Source of the DNA: Geobacter argillaceus
GTDB taxonomy: Bacteria; Desulfobacterota; Desulfuromonadia; Geobacterales; DSM-12255
Length of the DNA stretch: 64,000 nt
Assembly: GCF_007830735.1 (NCBI RefSeq)
Contig: NZ_VLLN01000022.1
Location: 1 to 64,000, forward strand
Direction of reading: 5' to 3'
Shown: piece after piece, positions 8,594-16,962 of the stretch
How positions within the stretch are numbered: the stretch's first letter is position 1
Layout: every line of letters starts with the position of its first letter
Program-made: the position numbers and the translations under genes
The notes under the pieces: generated by a model
The model's database searches: none
What the model saw: the letters and a program-made list of their open reading frames with translations, nothing else
What the model was told of the DNA's origin: nothing

Positions 8594-8636
8594 ACAATAC
8601 AGCAAGACGACATAGTTATGTGTGATATAAATCACA
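8594..8636 (-). promoter_or_regulatory. Class II CRP-type promoter of the riboswitch-controlled unit
   Basis: At 8621-8636 lies TGTGATATAAATCACA, a perfect TGTGA-N6-TCACA palindrome matching the CRP/FNR-superfamily consensus. Its centre (8628.5) is 41.5 bp upstream of a predicted start at about 8587. The -10 element would be TATTGT (8594-8599, read on the minus strand) and no good -35 is present. Activator-dependent class II promoters have exactly this geometry. The transcript would begin directly before the riboswitch aptamer. Confidence 0.65.
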
Positions 8637-8652
8637 ATTTTGTCGAATAATA

Positions 8653-9975
8653 GGCAGCAGTGTCCGGTTAAGGACTTGCGTGTGAGTGTGGGCCTGAAGC
8701 GACCCCGTCATCTTCAGTTGCATCAAGCTCGCCCATAAGCCGGGCATGCTCGTTGCGGATTTTGATTCTCAGTTCTCTGACACGATTGATGCTGACCTTC
8801 TCCTGGTGCTCTTCCTGGCAGTAGATGGCCAGAAGCAGATAGGTGATGAGACCACCGAGGGTCTGTGCCATCAGGCCATGAGCACTGCGGGCTATCAGGT
8901 GGTAGACCTTGAGGTGCTGCTTCCACCAGCCAAAGAAGATTTCCACGTCCCAGCGGAGTTTGTAGACAAGAGCCACCTGCTCTGCCGTGAGATCAAAACG
9001 GTCTGTAGCAACAAAGAACTCCTTGTTGTCGACCCGGTAACCAACCACCCGGACCGGTTTCTCGGTCTGGTTTTGGTTCGGGGTCCCAAGAAGAGCCAGG
9101 ACATCAAGAAAGACATAACTCCCTTCAGAGACGGCATACTGCTCGACGATGGTCTTTCTGGTGCTCTTTCTGATGCGGCAGACAAAGTGCTTTTCTTCGG
9201 CCTGCCACTCGTCAAAGTTCTTGTGGCACTGGTAGTAACGATCCATCACCCCGGTCTGGCCCGGCACAAGGATCTTTCCCACAAAGGGGCGCTCATCCGC
9301 TTTGCCGGCGGAAAGAAAGAGCTTCTCGGGAATCGCCCGGTTCAGGTCGAACCCGAGATGGACCGTGGCTTCTTGGAGCCATCCCGGTAATCGGCCCAGG
9401 ACATGGAGGCAACCGCGTCAATCAGCGTGCCATCGATAGCAATCAGTTCACCCAGGTCAGGATGCCGGTTAGGCAGTTGCCCTTTCGCCTGGCGCTGCAG
9501 GCTGTGATAGATCTCCAGCAAATGATCAACACCGCGAGAGTTCATCGCCTCGAAGAAGGCGCTCCTGCTGACCCCTTCCGGCGGGGCGAGTGCTCACTGG
9601 CAAAAGCATCCTGATCCAGCACCTGCAAAAGCTCGCGACCTGACGAGTGCTCATGTAGGTGGAACCAGATCAAAGAGTTCAACTGGTGCTCAAAGGTAAA
9701 GGTCAATGGTCTGTTGCTCCTTGATTTTAATGGGGGAACCAAGGATAGCGCAGTATGAGCCGGCTTGACCAGACGCGAAAACAAAAGCTTGGTTTTTCGC
9801 CTGACGAAGGGTTGTACATGGGATGGCATTCGCAACTCCTTTAAAATCGGATAGTTACGAAGGCCGTCCGCGTCACTTTTTACTAAATGTCAAGCAGAAA
9901 ATGCGGCAACCCGCTGATTATTTTCACTTTTTAAAGAACAAACCGATTAATGCAACTTTCTAACCGGACAATGCT
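8653..9975 (-). mobile_element. IS4-type insertion sequence, inactivated
   Basis: Terminal inverted repeats share TGTCCGGTTA: left end about 8656-8670, right end 9961-9975 (reverse strand). Between them is one broken transposase gene. GAATAATA occurs at 8645-8652 and again at 9976-9983, immediately outside the right end and 3 nt outside the most conservative left end. It may be an 8-bp target duplication, though it is AT-rich and could be chance. Total length is about 1.3 kb. The element sits about 17 bp upstream of the CRP site and cuts the control region off from the exopolysaccharide genes further right. Confidence 0.75.
8668..9835 (-). pseudogene. IS4-family transposase broken by two one-base frameshifts
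   Basis: Three successive minus-strand frames join into one DDE transposase. The first (9835 to about 9590) has the N-terminal part (RPLTFTFEHQLNSLIWFHLHEHSSGRELLQVL). The second (about 9590 to 9370) has GVSRSAFFEAMNSRG and the first catalytic Asp in IAIDGTLIDAVASMSWADYRDGSKK. The third (about 9370 to 8668) has TVHLGFDLNRAIPEKLFLS, the ATDRFDLTAEQVALVYKLRW segment and the Y-(2)-R...E-type WDVEIFFGWWKQHL. Each junction is explained by loss of one base: near 9588 (the expected codons after SEH read APPEGVSRS) and near 9370 (expected KKATVHLGF). The element cannot make a full transposase unless these are sequencing errors. Confidence 0.85.
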
Positions 9976-10057
9976 GAATAATAATTTAAAATTGCAATGC
10001 TCATCAAATATTAGGCATTGTGGTTAGTCTGTGTCCAATCCCTCTCCAAGCCGTTAT

Positions 10058-11176
10058 TTATTGGCATGATTTAATGGTTTCTACAATCCGTTTTATCTCC
10101 TGTTCTGGAGTAAATCGCTGCTCTTCCATAATCATCCTTCCTCGTTTCCCCATACGATGTCTCAAATAATCATCCTCCAGCAAGGTTATCCATGCCCTGG
10201 CAAGCTCTTCCGGTGATTCTTGAGATACGATGAAACCCGATTCTCCTTCAGCAACTAATTCACGAATCCCCGGCAAATCTGCGACTATTACTGGCAACCC
10301 AGTGGCCATGTATTCCTGTACGCAATTAGGCATGCCCTCTTTTCTCGATGTTAGAATTCCGATGCCATGTTTTTGGAGAAGCTCAGAAATTCGATCAGAA
10401 TACCCTTTAAATGCAACACTATCTTCAATGCCTAATGAGCGAGCAAGGAGTCTCAGATCGTTTTCGTAATATCCCTCGCCAACCAATGTTAGCCGCACAT
10501 GGGGATGCTTCTCTCTAACCAACGGAAGAGCTTTTAGGCAAACATCCTGGCCCTTCAAGAAGAAAAGCGATCCAACCACTATCGCTGTTGACGCATCCTC
10601 ACCTTCGCGGCGAGATTCAGCTCTGGCAAAACGCGAAAGGTCGATGCTGTCGTATATAACTTCGATCTTATGTTCAGGTATTCCCTGCCTCATGTAATGA
10701 TCTTTCGCAGCACAGGTAAGTACAATAAACTTGTCAACTGCAAATATCATAACCTTTTCAAGCCGTGTCAAAACATTCATACTGCGAAGGTGACAAATAA
10801 CCTTATTTCTCGTCAGTGTTGCTGCGATAATCACAGGAAGGTGTGCATAAGGAGTATTGTTGATATAGGCGAGAGCTTTGGGATTAGATGTGAAAACAAA
10901 TAATGATTTCAAAAAATAATGTATCCCATGCAACGTTGGGGAAAAAAATGCCGAGATCTTGACAAACGAGTCAGGTTGTTTTTCTCCTGGTAAAGCAAAG
11001 GACTTCACCCAGGCAGGGCCAATAAGGTCCTTGAATTGCGCCGACTGGCTCTTATTGAAAAATGTAATTAAAGAACAGGGGATATCTGTATAATCCCATT
11101 GCCTGAGTATATTGAGGAGACGGTTGACAGAGCCGCCACCGATCCCAGCTTCAAAGAAAATTACTTTTACCTTCAC
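10058..11176 (-). CDS. Glycosyltransferase, GT4 (group 1) family
   Basis: Two Rossmann-like domains of the GT-B fold. The N-terminal domain begins VKVKVIFFEAGIGGGSVNRLLNIL (acceptor side). The C-terminal domain has VVGSLFFLKGQDVCLKALPLV, the LTLVGEGYYENDL strand and the nucleotide-sugar motif SRKEGMPNCVQEYMATGLPVIVADLPGIRELV with its E-x7-E. The frame is open to 11263, but that would overlap the upstream stop and add an unlikely Cys-rich stretch; the GTG at 11176, 28 bp after the upstream gene ends, starts exactly at the first beta strand. It would add a sugar to the lipid-linked repeat unit at the inner face of the membrane. Last gene of the long exopolysaccharide run. Confidence 0.8.
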   Translation of the reverse strand: MKVKVIFFEAGIGGGSVNRLLNILRQWDYTDIPCSLITFFNKSQSAQFKDLIGPAWVKSFALPGEKQPDSFVKISAFFSPTLHGIHYFLKSLFVFTSNPKALAYINNTPYAHLPVIIAATLTRNKVICHLRSMNVLTRLEKVMIFAVDKFIVLTCAAKDHYMRQGIPEHKIEVIYDSIDLSRFARAESRREGEDASTAIVVGSLFFLKGQDVCLKALPLVREKHPHVRLTLVGEGYYENDLRLLARSLGIEDSVAFKGYSDRISELLQKHGIGILTSRKEGMPNCVQEYMATGLPVIVADLPGIRELVAEGESGFIVSQESPEELARAWITLLEDDYLRHRMGKRGRMIMEEQRFTPEQEIKRIVETIKSCQ

Positions 11177-11204
11177 GTTGGCTCTCGCATTTATGGAAAA
11201 TAGT

Positions 11205-13904
11205 TTAGTCCTTGAACAGCAGGTTAACAGCAAAAGGCATGTTCCATAACAACTGAGCACCATTATAGCCGGTCAATGGTTCAGGGTGTTTTTTAACGGT
11301 TTTAACATATAAAGAATTGGCTATGTCATGCCACTTATACTGCATAAATTCCCATTGAGGTTTCCACCTGTCTGACACTTCACTTTTCTGAAAGTTGCTG
11401 GCATAAAGCAGGACAAAAGGCATCTGAACGTCACCATCTGCAACTTTCGGATCCCGTTCGGGACAGGCTGAATAGACAAAGTGATCATACCCTAATTTAG
11501 AAAGCCACGGAAAAACGGACGGATACTTCGTGCTGACATAATTGTGTTCAACAATTACATTGATTGTTTGAATAATCATTTCACGAATTGTTGTGGAATC
11601 AATGTTGAATGACCGCGGCTTACCCCGATAACTTATGGTTTCCGAATACCTCCCGCCCATCTTTTTCAAATTTTCATAATATCTTATGATGGCGCTTTCG
11701 AGAAAGGCCGCCATCCATGCTATTGGTGCATGGTTCTGATACTCATAGTTATGCAAAGGAAGGTTGGTAGACGAACAATTATCTGTTCTTAGCGTAGATA
11801 TCCAATAACCGTTCCCTTTAGTCCAATCTGTTGTCTCATAATAAAGTGCCTGGTCTTTCGCAGTTATTTTGGGGTCAAGCTTTTTACCATATTGAAACAG
11901 GATAATGGCTTGGGGCATTTTCCACCAGTCAATGATGTTTTGCATGACAACTGTCGCAGCATTCCAGTATTTCTTTTCTCCGGTCGCCTCATACGCCTTG
12001 ATGAGTGTATAGAGCGGCCAGGCATGGGGACGTTCGTATTCTTCAAGTCCAACTTTCTCACCAGGCCTCTCTGGTGCAATCCTTAGCCCGCCGTTAATAG
12101 CGTTGTAAGCAATCCAGTCCGCCTGTTCTTTTATCACGTCCAACGCCCGCTGATCACCAGTCAAAAGATAATATTCGGCGATTCCGCCTGGTACGATATG
12201 TCCGGCTTCAACTTTTGCATCGTCACCATGCCAATGAATCATTCCGGCAGGAAAGTCTGGATAATAGAAAGGATTCTCTACATGCATAACTCCGATGTCA
12301 TAGTTATAGATCGCAAATGGTGCTGCATAATCAAAATATTTCTTTTGCCCCTGACGAAGGAATTCCAGAATCCATCCGTGTGCATCTTCGTAATGGCCAA
12401 ATCCCTTGTTAACAGACCATCCACCTTTCTTATTGGTATTGTAACCAAGCTGGTAATCACCGAAATCCTCTTTACCAAAAAGTTGCGGATATTTGGAGCA
12501 GCCTTTGACAAGCGCGGAACATTCATACTGCCGATCCACCTTACGCTCCCATGCCTCGGTTTTATTGGATGTTGGAGCAATAGGACCAAAAACCTCCGTC
12601 TGGGCATACCATTCTGATGGTGCCGTTATGACAGGGTTGGCCAGAAATATTTCTGCTTTCTTTTTAATATCATCACTGTATCCACCATCATGAAAATTGA
12701 GGAGTATGTCATGAGTCTTTGCTACACCCGGATAATCAGACGAAAAAATATTGTCAGACTCTTCTGGTTGCAAGCAAATGCTGAATTTTCCGTTTTCATC
12801 GATGGCTATTTTCCCCGGATAATTTTGCCAAAAATATTTTATTGCGGCCGTTATCCCACCGTTATTCCATGAAACATCCATCCATCCCTGTGCCCGCTCA
12901 CCACTCCCAACTCCTTCATAGGCAAAAGCATATGCATACCCTTTCAGCGACTCAGGTTTCGTTCTAACCGCATCTTGCAGCAAAAACGTGTTCCCGGTAA
13001 CTTTCCCTTGATATTTTACATCTGCTTCGCCTCCTGCGGTATATGACAAGTCCTTAGCAGCGAGAGGCAAAATGAACCGGTTGTCCTTTATTGATAAAAC
13101 AGGCTTCGGGAACCCCTTTGGATCCCCGGAACGAGCTTTAGAATCAATAAAAGTGTACTTGATATTGACTAAACCGGTATTAACGTAGAATGAAAGCCAG
13201 ATTTTGTATGACAATAGGTCAGAGTCACCATCTGATGTTTTATGCCCAGATTCACCACGCAGCTTACCTTCTATTTTAGCTACTAAACGAAGCGGACCGT
13301 TTTCAACAATTGTAACTTTATATCCATCTTTACGGCCAAGCAGAGAAGAACGGAATAGTCCTCCTGTCTTGTTGTCCTTGACAACAAGATCCCCAGGACC
13401 TTCCAGTACCGGTCCTGCCGCGGTATATACCTGCTCAAATAATGTAAAATGCTCCTTGTTTATGACAAACTTTGCGAATCCTGTGTCGACGACAATCTGA
13501 TTATAGTTTTCTACAACCTTGATTACATCATTTAGCTTGGACTTAACTGAATTAACGTCATTTCCATAAACAAGACGGTAATCCTTATATGTTTTGCCTG
13601 ATTTTTGGGGAAAGAAAGTAATAAGTGCCGATTTAAGTGAATTATCAGTCCACTTGCTAAGCACACTGAATTGGGCAGGGACGCCTGATCCAGCATCATC
13701 GATTAGTTGCAAACTATTTGGAGAAGAAATAGCAGAGAAAGGGAAAGGTATTCCAAATGATATGGGAAACCCATCTACATGTTGGGCGTTACCGGAGTCA
13801 ACGTGCAATTTAATAATTGCTGCATCTGCGTGAATACAATTACAGAAGCAAATTACAAATGCCACTAATATTGATAACTTTAAAATATTTAAATAATTAT
13901 TCAT
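11205..13904 (-). CDS. Secreted exo-rhamnogalacturonan-lyase-like protein, single-domain-set paralogue
   Basis: An 899-residue protein with a signal peptide (about residues 1-28, ending HADA). It is collinear with residues 1-1010 of the protein encoded at 2945-7969 and shares GIPFPF, VPAQFSVLSKWTDNSLKSALITFFP, NKEHFTLFEQV, GDFQLG-type and DYQLGYNTN stretches, FGHYEDAHGWILEFLRQG and GMIHWHGDDAKVEAGHIVPGGIAEYYLLTGD. It lacks the Ig-like and dockerin-like parts. The architecture (barrel, beta sandwich, alpha/alpha toroid) is that of PcRGLX/YetA-type lyases by motif. Lying inside the exopolysaccharide operon, it probably trims or releases the polymer made there; activity and substrate are inferred. 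The upstream GAGGA is rather far (about 12 nt) from the ATG. Confidence 0.7.
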   Translation of the reverse strand: MNNYLNILKLSILVAFVICFCNCIHADAAIIKLHVDSGNAQHVDGFPISFGIPFPFSAISSPNSLQLIDDAGSGVPAQFSVLSKWTDNSLKSALITFFPQKSGKTYKDYRLVYGNDVNSVKSKLNDVIKVVENYNQIVVDTGFAKFVINKEHFTLFEQVYTAAGPVLEGPGDLVVKDNKTGGLFRSSLLGRKDGYKVTIVENGPLRLVAKIEGKLRGESGHKTSDGDSDLLSYKIWLSFYVNTGLVNIKYTFIDSKARSGDPKGFPKPVLSIKDNRFILPLAAKDLSYTAGGEADVKYQGKVTGNTFLLQDAVRTKPESLKGYAYAFAYEGVGSGERAQGWMDVSWNNGGITAAIKYFWQNYPGKIAIDENGKFSICLQPEESDNIFSSDYPGVAKTHDILLNFHDGGYSDDIKKKAEIFLANPVITAPSEWYAQTEVFGPIAPTSNKTEAWERKVDRQYECSALVKGCSKYPQLFGKEDFGDYQLGYNTNKKGGWSVNKGFGHYEDAHGWILEFLRQGQKKYFDYAAPFAIYNYDIGVMHVENPFYYPDFPAGMIHWHGDDAKVEAGHIVPGGIAEYYLLTGDQRALDVIKEQADWIAYNAINGGLRIAPERPGEKVGLEEYERPHAWPLYTLIKAYEATGEKKYWNAATVVMQNIIDWWKMPQAIILFQYGKKLDPKITAKDQALYYETTDWTKGNGYWISTLRTDNCSSTNLPLHNYEYQNHAPIAWMAAFLESAIIRYYENLKKMGGRYSETISYRGKPRSFNIDSTTIREMIIQTINVIVEHNYVSTKYPSVFPWLSKLGYDHFVYSACPERDPKVADGDVQMPFVLLYASNFQKSEVSDRWKPQWEFMQYKWHDIANSLYVKTVKKHPEPLTGYNGAQLLWNMPFAVNLLFKD

Positions 13905-13932
13905 GAACTATTATGTCCTCATGAATCCTGCA

Positions 13933-13960
13933 ATTATAATAATTCACAAGACACCATAAA
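13933..13960 (-). promoter_or_regulatory. Possible internal sigma-70 promoter before the 899-residue secreted protein
   Basis: Minus strand TATAAT (13933-13938) has a weak TTTATG -35 (13955-13960) at 16 bp spacing. The 68-bp gap between the methyltransferase and this gene is one of the larger gaps in the cluster. The region is AT-rich, so a chance TATAAT is possible. Confidence 0.3.
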
Positions 13961-13972
13961 TACGTAGTTAGC

Positions 13973-14713
13973 TTATGCTTGTGCCAGTTTAAAAAAAGCA
14001 ATTAACATTTTTGCTTTACCAGGTTCAACTTCTTTTAAAAACAATCTATAAAAGCGCCATAAAATAGGAAACCTGAATAAATTTCTTAAAATAAAACCAA
14101 TAGCAAATGGCTGATATACAAATCCAATTATTTTTAATGACTTTAATCCTTGTCCTTCCAGAGACTGTTTTAAAATATCTTTTGTATAGTGCATATAATG
14201 TTTTGGTGTAATAGGGTCATTGGTTGTTGGGACAACTACAATAAAGATACTATTATTGTTCATCATATTTTTTATGCCATTAATAGTTGTTTTCAAATCG
14301 TCATCATTAATATGCTCAATAACATCTCTCATTAGCACTACGTCATATTTTTCGCTCTCAAAGGCAGCCTCGGCTTCAGAGGCTATTGCTTGTTTAAATG
14401 ATAAACCGTTTCCTAAATTAAACGCCTTGGCGAACATAACAGCTCTCATGCTAAAATCTATTCCAGTATAGTTATATGAATTACCTAATCTAGTATACAA
14501 ATCATACAAACTTTTCCCATCACCACATCCTATTTCTAATATCTTACCTGAAGGCACATTATTGGATATAATATTGGCAATAATATCACTGACACGTTCA
14601 TATCTTTCCTTTATACACCTTGTTAGTAACCAATGACATGGCAACTCGTATTCATTTTCCTGTACAATTTGCTTTTCATTGAAGTCTATTTGTATGAACT
14701 TATCTTGTTCCAA
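13973..14713 (-). CDS. SAM-dependent class I methyltransferase
   Basis: A 246-residue protein with the methyltransferase order: motif I KILEIGCGDGKSLYDL at about residues 75-90, motif II acidic strand YTGIDFSMRAVMFAKAF, and motif IV DVVLMRDVIEHINDDDL. The C-terminal part has hydrophobic and basic segments (FAIGFILRNLFRFPILWRFYRLFLKE) suggesting membrane association. It probably methylates a sugar or lipid-linked intermediate of the exopolysaccharide. The start is TTG at 14713 with AAGGAG 9 nt upstream. This gene and the flippase next to it are visibly more AT-rich than the genes on either side, a sign of the variable core of such loci. Confidence 0.8.
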   Translation of the reverse strand: MEQDKFIQIDFNEKQIVQENEYELPCHWLLTRCIKERYERVSDIIANIISNNVPSGKILEIGCGDGKSLYDLYTRLGNSYNYTGIDFSMRAVMFAKAFNLGNGLSFKQAIASEAEAAFESEKYDVVLMRDVIEHINDDDLKTTINGIKNMMNNNSIFIVVVPTTNDPITPKHYMHYTKDILKQSLEGQGLKSLKIIGFVYQPFAIGFILRNLFRFPILWRFYRLFLKEVEPGKAKMLIAFFKLAQA

Positions 14714-14839
14714 AATAATATTCTCCTTAGTTGTAAGTCAATGTACTTTCCCATGGTTCTACACATATAATTCTAAAATGATTTTATAATTTATTTGACT
14801 ATAAGCCTGCCATAAGTTCTGTATTGTATAAACGCTCTT

Positions 14840-16303
14840 TTACTCTGCATTCAACCATTTGTTTCTGATAACAGTCGTAGCAGAACTAAGCATTTGACTT
14901 ATTTCTGATATCTGTAGATAACTTGCTACGCTCCAAATAATTACTCCAAGCGCCGTTTTGATCAGGATGCTTGAAAGTGTGCCTGGGATAGAAATCATGT
15001 TAAGAACACATGCCATGATTACTGCTGGTATAAGACGAGTTACAGAAGTGAAAAATTCACGCCACTCTCCATTGTAGACAAGCCATATACCCACAACTCC
15101 CAAAAAAAGATATGAAACAAGAGCCGCAAGAGCAGCTCCAAATATTCCGTGGCGGGGTACGAGTATCCAGTTTGAAAAGATATTAATAATGCTTGCAATA
15201 AAACAAATAAAAAGTATGAGTTTTGTTTGATTACGAAAAAAGAGCGTGCTTGTCGACAAGCTATACATACCGTAAAAGAAGACACCTAACAGAACCGGCA
15301 ACATAACTGATCCAGCCTCTCGATATTTAGATGATGCCAATAGTACGAGCAGGTCAGGGCCGATTGAGGCAAAAAGAGCGATCACAGCCCCACCCAAAAG
15401 GCAATACCAAGTAATGCAGCGTCGCAGAAGGCGCTTCATATCCTCAAAACCATTAGTATTGAATCTCTCCAGAAGAATCGGAGCGGTTGTCATACCCATT
15501 GATGTGATTAGTAAAACCTGAACATTATTGGACAGGTTATAGGCAGCGGAATACATGCCGACGGCGCTGGCATTTAGGTAATGCGCAAGAAAGAATCGGT
15601 CACAGAAGCTTAATAATTGATCGATAAGCTCATTCAGCATCAAGGGGAAACCGAAAATAAAAATCGAGGTAAGAAGCTTTTTGTCGTAGCGCAACCTAAA
15701 ACCAAATTCTTGCCGGTAGAGCAGGATCGACATTGTTATAAAACTTCCCATTAAAAAACCGACAGCTATGCCAAATATTTTATTACTAAAGATAAGTATT
15801 CCAATAAATGGCAATATAATTCTTAAATATTTATGTGCCACATTGACACATGAATACTGAAAAGCCTTTTTCTGAATAATTGATACATTATTGCTGATAG
15901 AACGAATAACCTCAAACAGTACAATCAAATAGCATGCAATCAGAACTGGTAACGTAAATTTAGAATACTCGGCGCCAAACCAACCCAAATAAAAGGCGGG
16001 AAGAGTAATTACCGTTATCAGAAGGAAACAGATAACAGCCCCGCTGTACGAAGTTGCAACCAGATCTGAATTGTTTTCTCCGCTCTTCCAGAACCGGTTT
16101 ATTGTGTTTTGCAATCCCCCTTTAGACAGGCATACAAGAAGACTCAAAGCGGCATTTAGAAGGCTGAAGGCACCATACTCCGATACCGACAATGTCCTTG
16201 TAAACAGTGGGAATGAGAATAAACCCGCCGCTAGAATTAAACCATTGCCAAAGGCATATGATGAAAAATTCAGAAAAAATTTTTTCTTGTTGAAAGCAGT
16301 CAT
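14840..16303 (-). CDS. Polysaccharide flippase, Wzx/MATE-like
   Basis: A 487-residue polytopic protein with about 12-14 hydrophobic segments and an N-terminus (FFLNFSSYAFGNGLILAAGLFSFPLFTRTLSVSEYGAFSLL) that is the signature of oligosaccharide flippases (Pfam Polysacc_synt family). It moves the lipid-linked repeat unit across the inner membrane before polymerisation. The next gene downstream is the methyltransferase after a 126-bp AT-rich gap. The start ATG lacks a strong ribosome site. Confidence 0.85.
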   Translation of the reverse strand: MTAFNKKKFFLNFSSYAFGNGLILAAGLFSFPLFTRTLSVSEYGAFSLLNAALSLLVCLSKGGLQNTINRFWKSGENNSDLVATSYSGAVICFLLITVITLPAFYLGWFGAEYSKFTLPVLIACYLIVLFEVIRSISNNVSIIQKKAFQYSCVNVAHKYLRIILPFIGILIFSNKIFGIAVGFLMGSFITMSILLYRQEFGFRLRYDKKLLTSIFIFGFPLMLNELIDQLLSFCDRFFLAHYLNASAVGMYSAAYNLSNNVQVLLITSMGMTTAPILLERFNTNGFEDMKRLLRRCITWYCLLGGAVIALFASIGPDLLVLLASSKYREAGSVMLPVLLGVFFYGMYSLSTSTLFFRNQTKLILFICFIASIINIFSNWILVPRHGIFGAALAALVSYLFLGVVGIWLVYNGEWREFFTSVTRLIPAVIMACVLNMISIPGTLSSILIKTALGVIIWSVASYLQISEISQMLSSATTVIRNKWLNAE

Positions 16304-16372
16304 GGATACATAACCAATGAATCAAATCCTAAGAAATTTTGTAAATGCGTATCCATATTGTATTTCGAACTA

Positions 16373-16936
16373 TTATTTGGGGTACAGTATTTTTGCGGGT
16401 ATACCAACTGCGCTGCAATTTTCCGGGACATCACACAAGACCACTGCATTGGCCCCTACCTTGGCATTACTTCCGAGGCGTACAGGTCCGAGAACTGCTG
16501 CGCCACAGCCAATAAAACAATTATCACCTAGAACTGGCCAGGAAAATGCTTCATCTATCGAACTGCCAATCCGGTTCCCTAAGGTAACGCCATGTTCCAG
16601 AGTAAGGTTTTTCCCAGCTTTGATTCCAGAACCTACCACCAATCCCGACCCATGATAGACAACAAGGCCTTCACCGATCCTGGCCTGGACATTCAATTCT
16701 ATATCTTTGCGGTGTGGGACCAGCATGCTCAACACTAGCCGTAGCAGATGAAATTTTGGCTTATTGCCTAACGAGCACGACAAAAAACGATAAATGAATA
16801 CCGTTCCGAATGTACTGTTTCTAAGGGTATAGAGATAAATCTTAAACAAACTTGAAGTTTCGCTTGATTCGGTAAGTCGCGCATAGTCTTTTTGCAGTAA
16901 CCCTACTACATCAACAGACCTTTCATTAGCTTCCAT
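16373..16936 (-). CDS. Serine-acetyltransferase-like hexapeptide acetyltransferase
   Basis: A 187-residue protein of the CysE/WcaB type. A helical N-terminal part is followed by left-handed beta-helix hexapeptide repeats (GLVVYHGSGLVVGSGIKAG, LTLEHGVTLGNRIG, VLGDNCFIGCGAAVLGPV, LGSNAKVGANAVVLCDVP). The active-site His lies in VYHGSG or EHGVTLG. It most likely O-acetylates a sugar of the exopolysaccharide with acetyl-CoA; no cysteine-pathway gene is nearby. The ATG at 16936 has GGAGG closely upstream; a further upstream ATG (16954) is less likely. It follows the GT4 gene at 16963 closely. Confidence 0.8.
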   Translation of the reverse strand: MEANERSVDVVGLLQKDYARLTESSETSSLFKIYLYTLRNSTFGTVFIYRFLSCSLGNKPKFHLLRLVLSMLVPHRKDIELNVQARIGEGLVVYHGSGLVVGSGIKAGKNLTLEHGVTLGNRIGSSIDEAFSWPVLGDNCFIGCGAAVLGPVRLGSNAKVGANAVVLCDVPENCSAVGIPAKILYPK

Positions 16937-16962
16937 ATTCCCTCCGCCGTTCAAACCATCAA

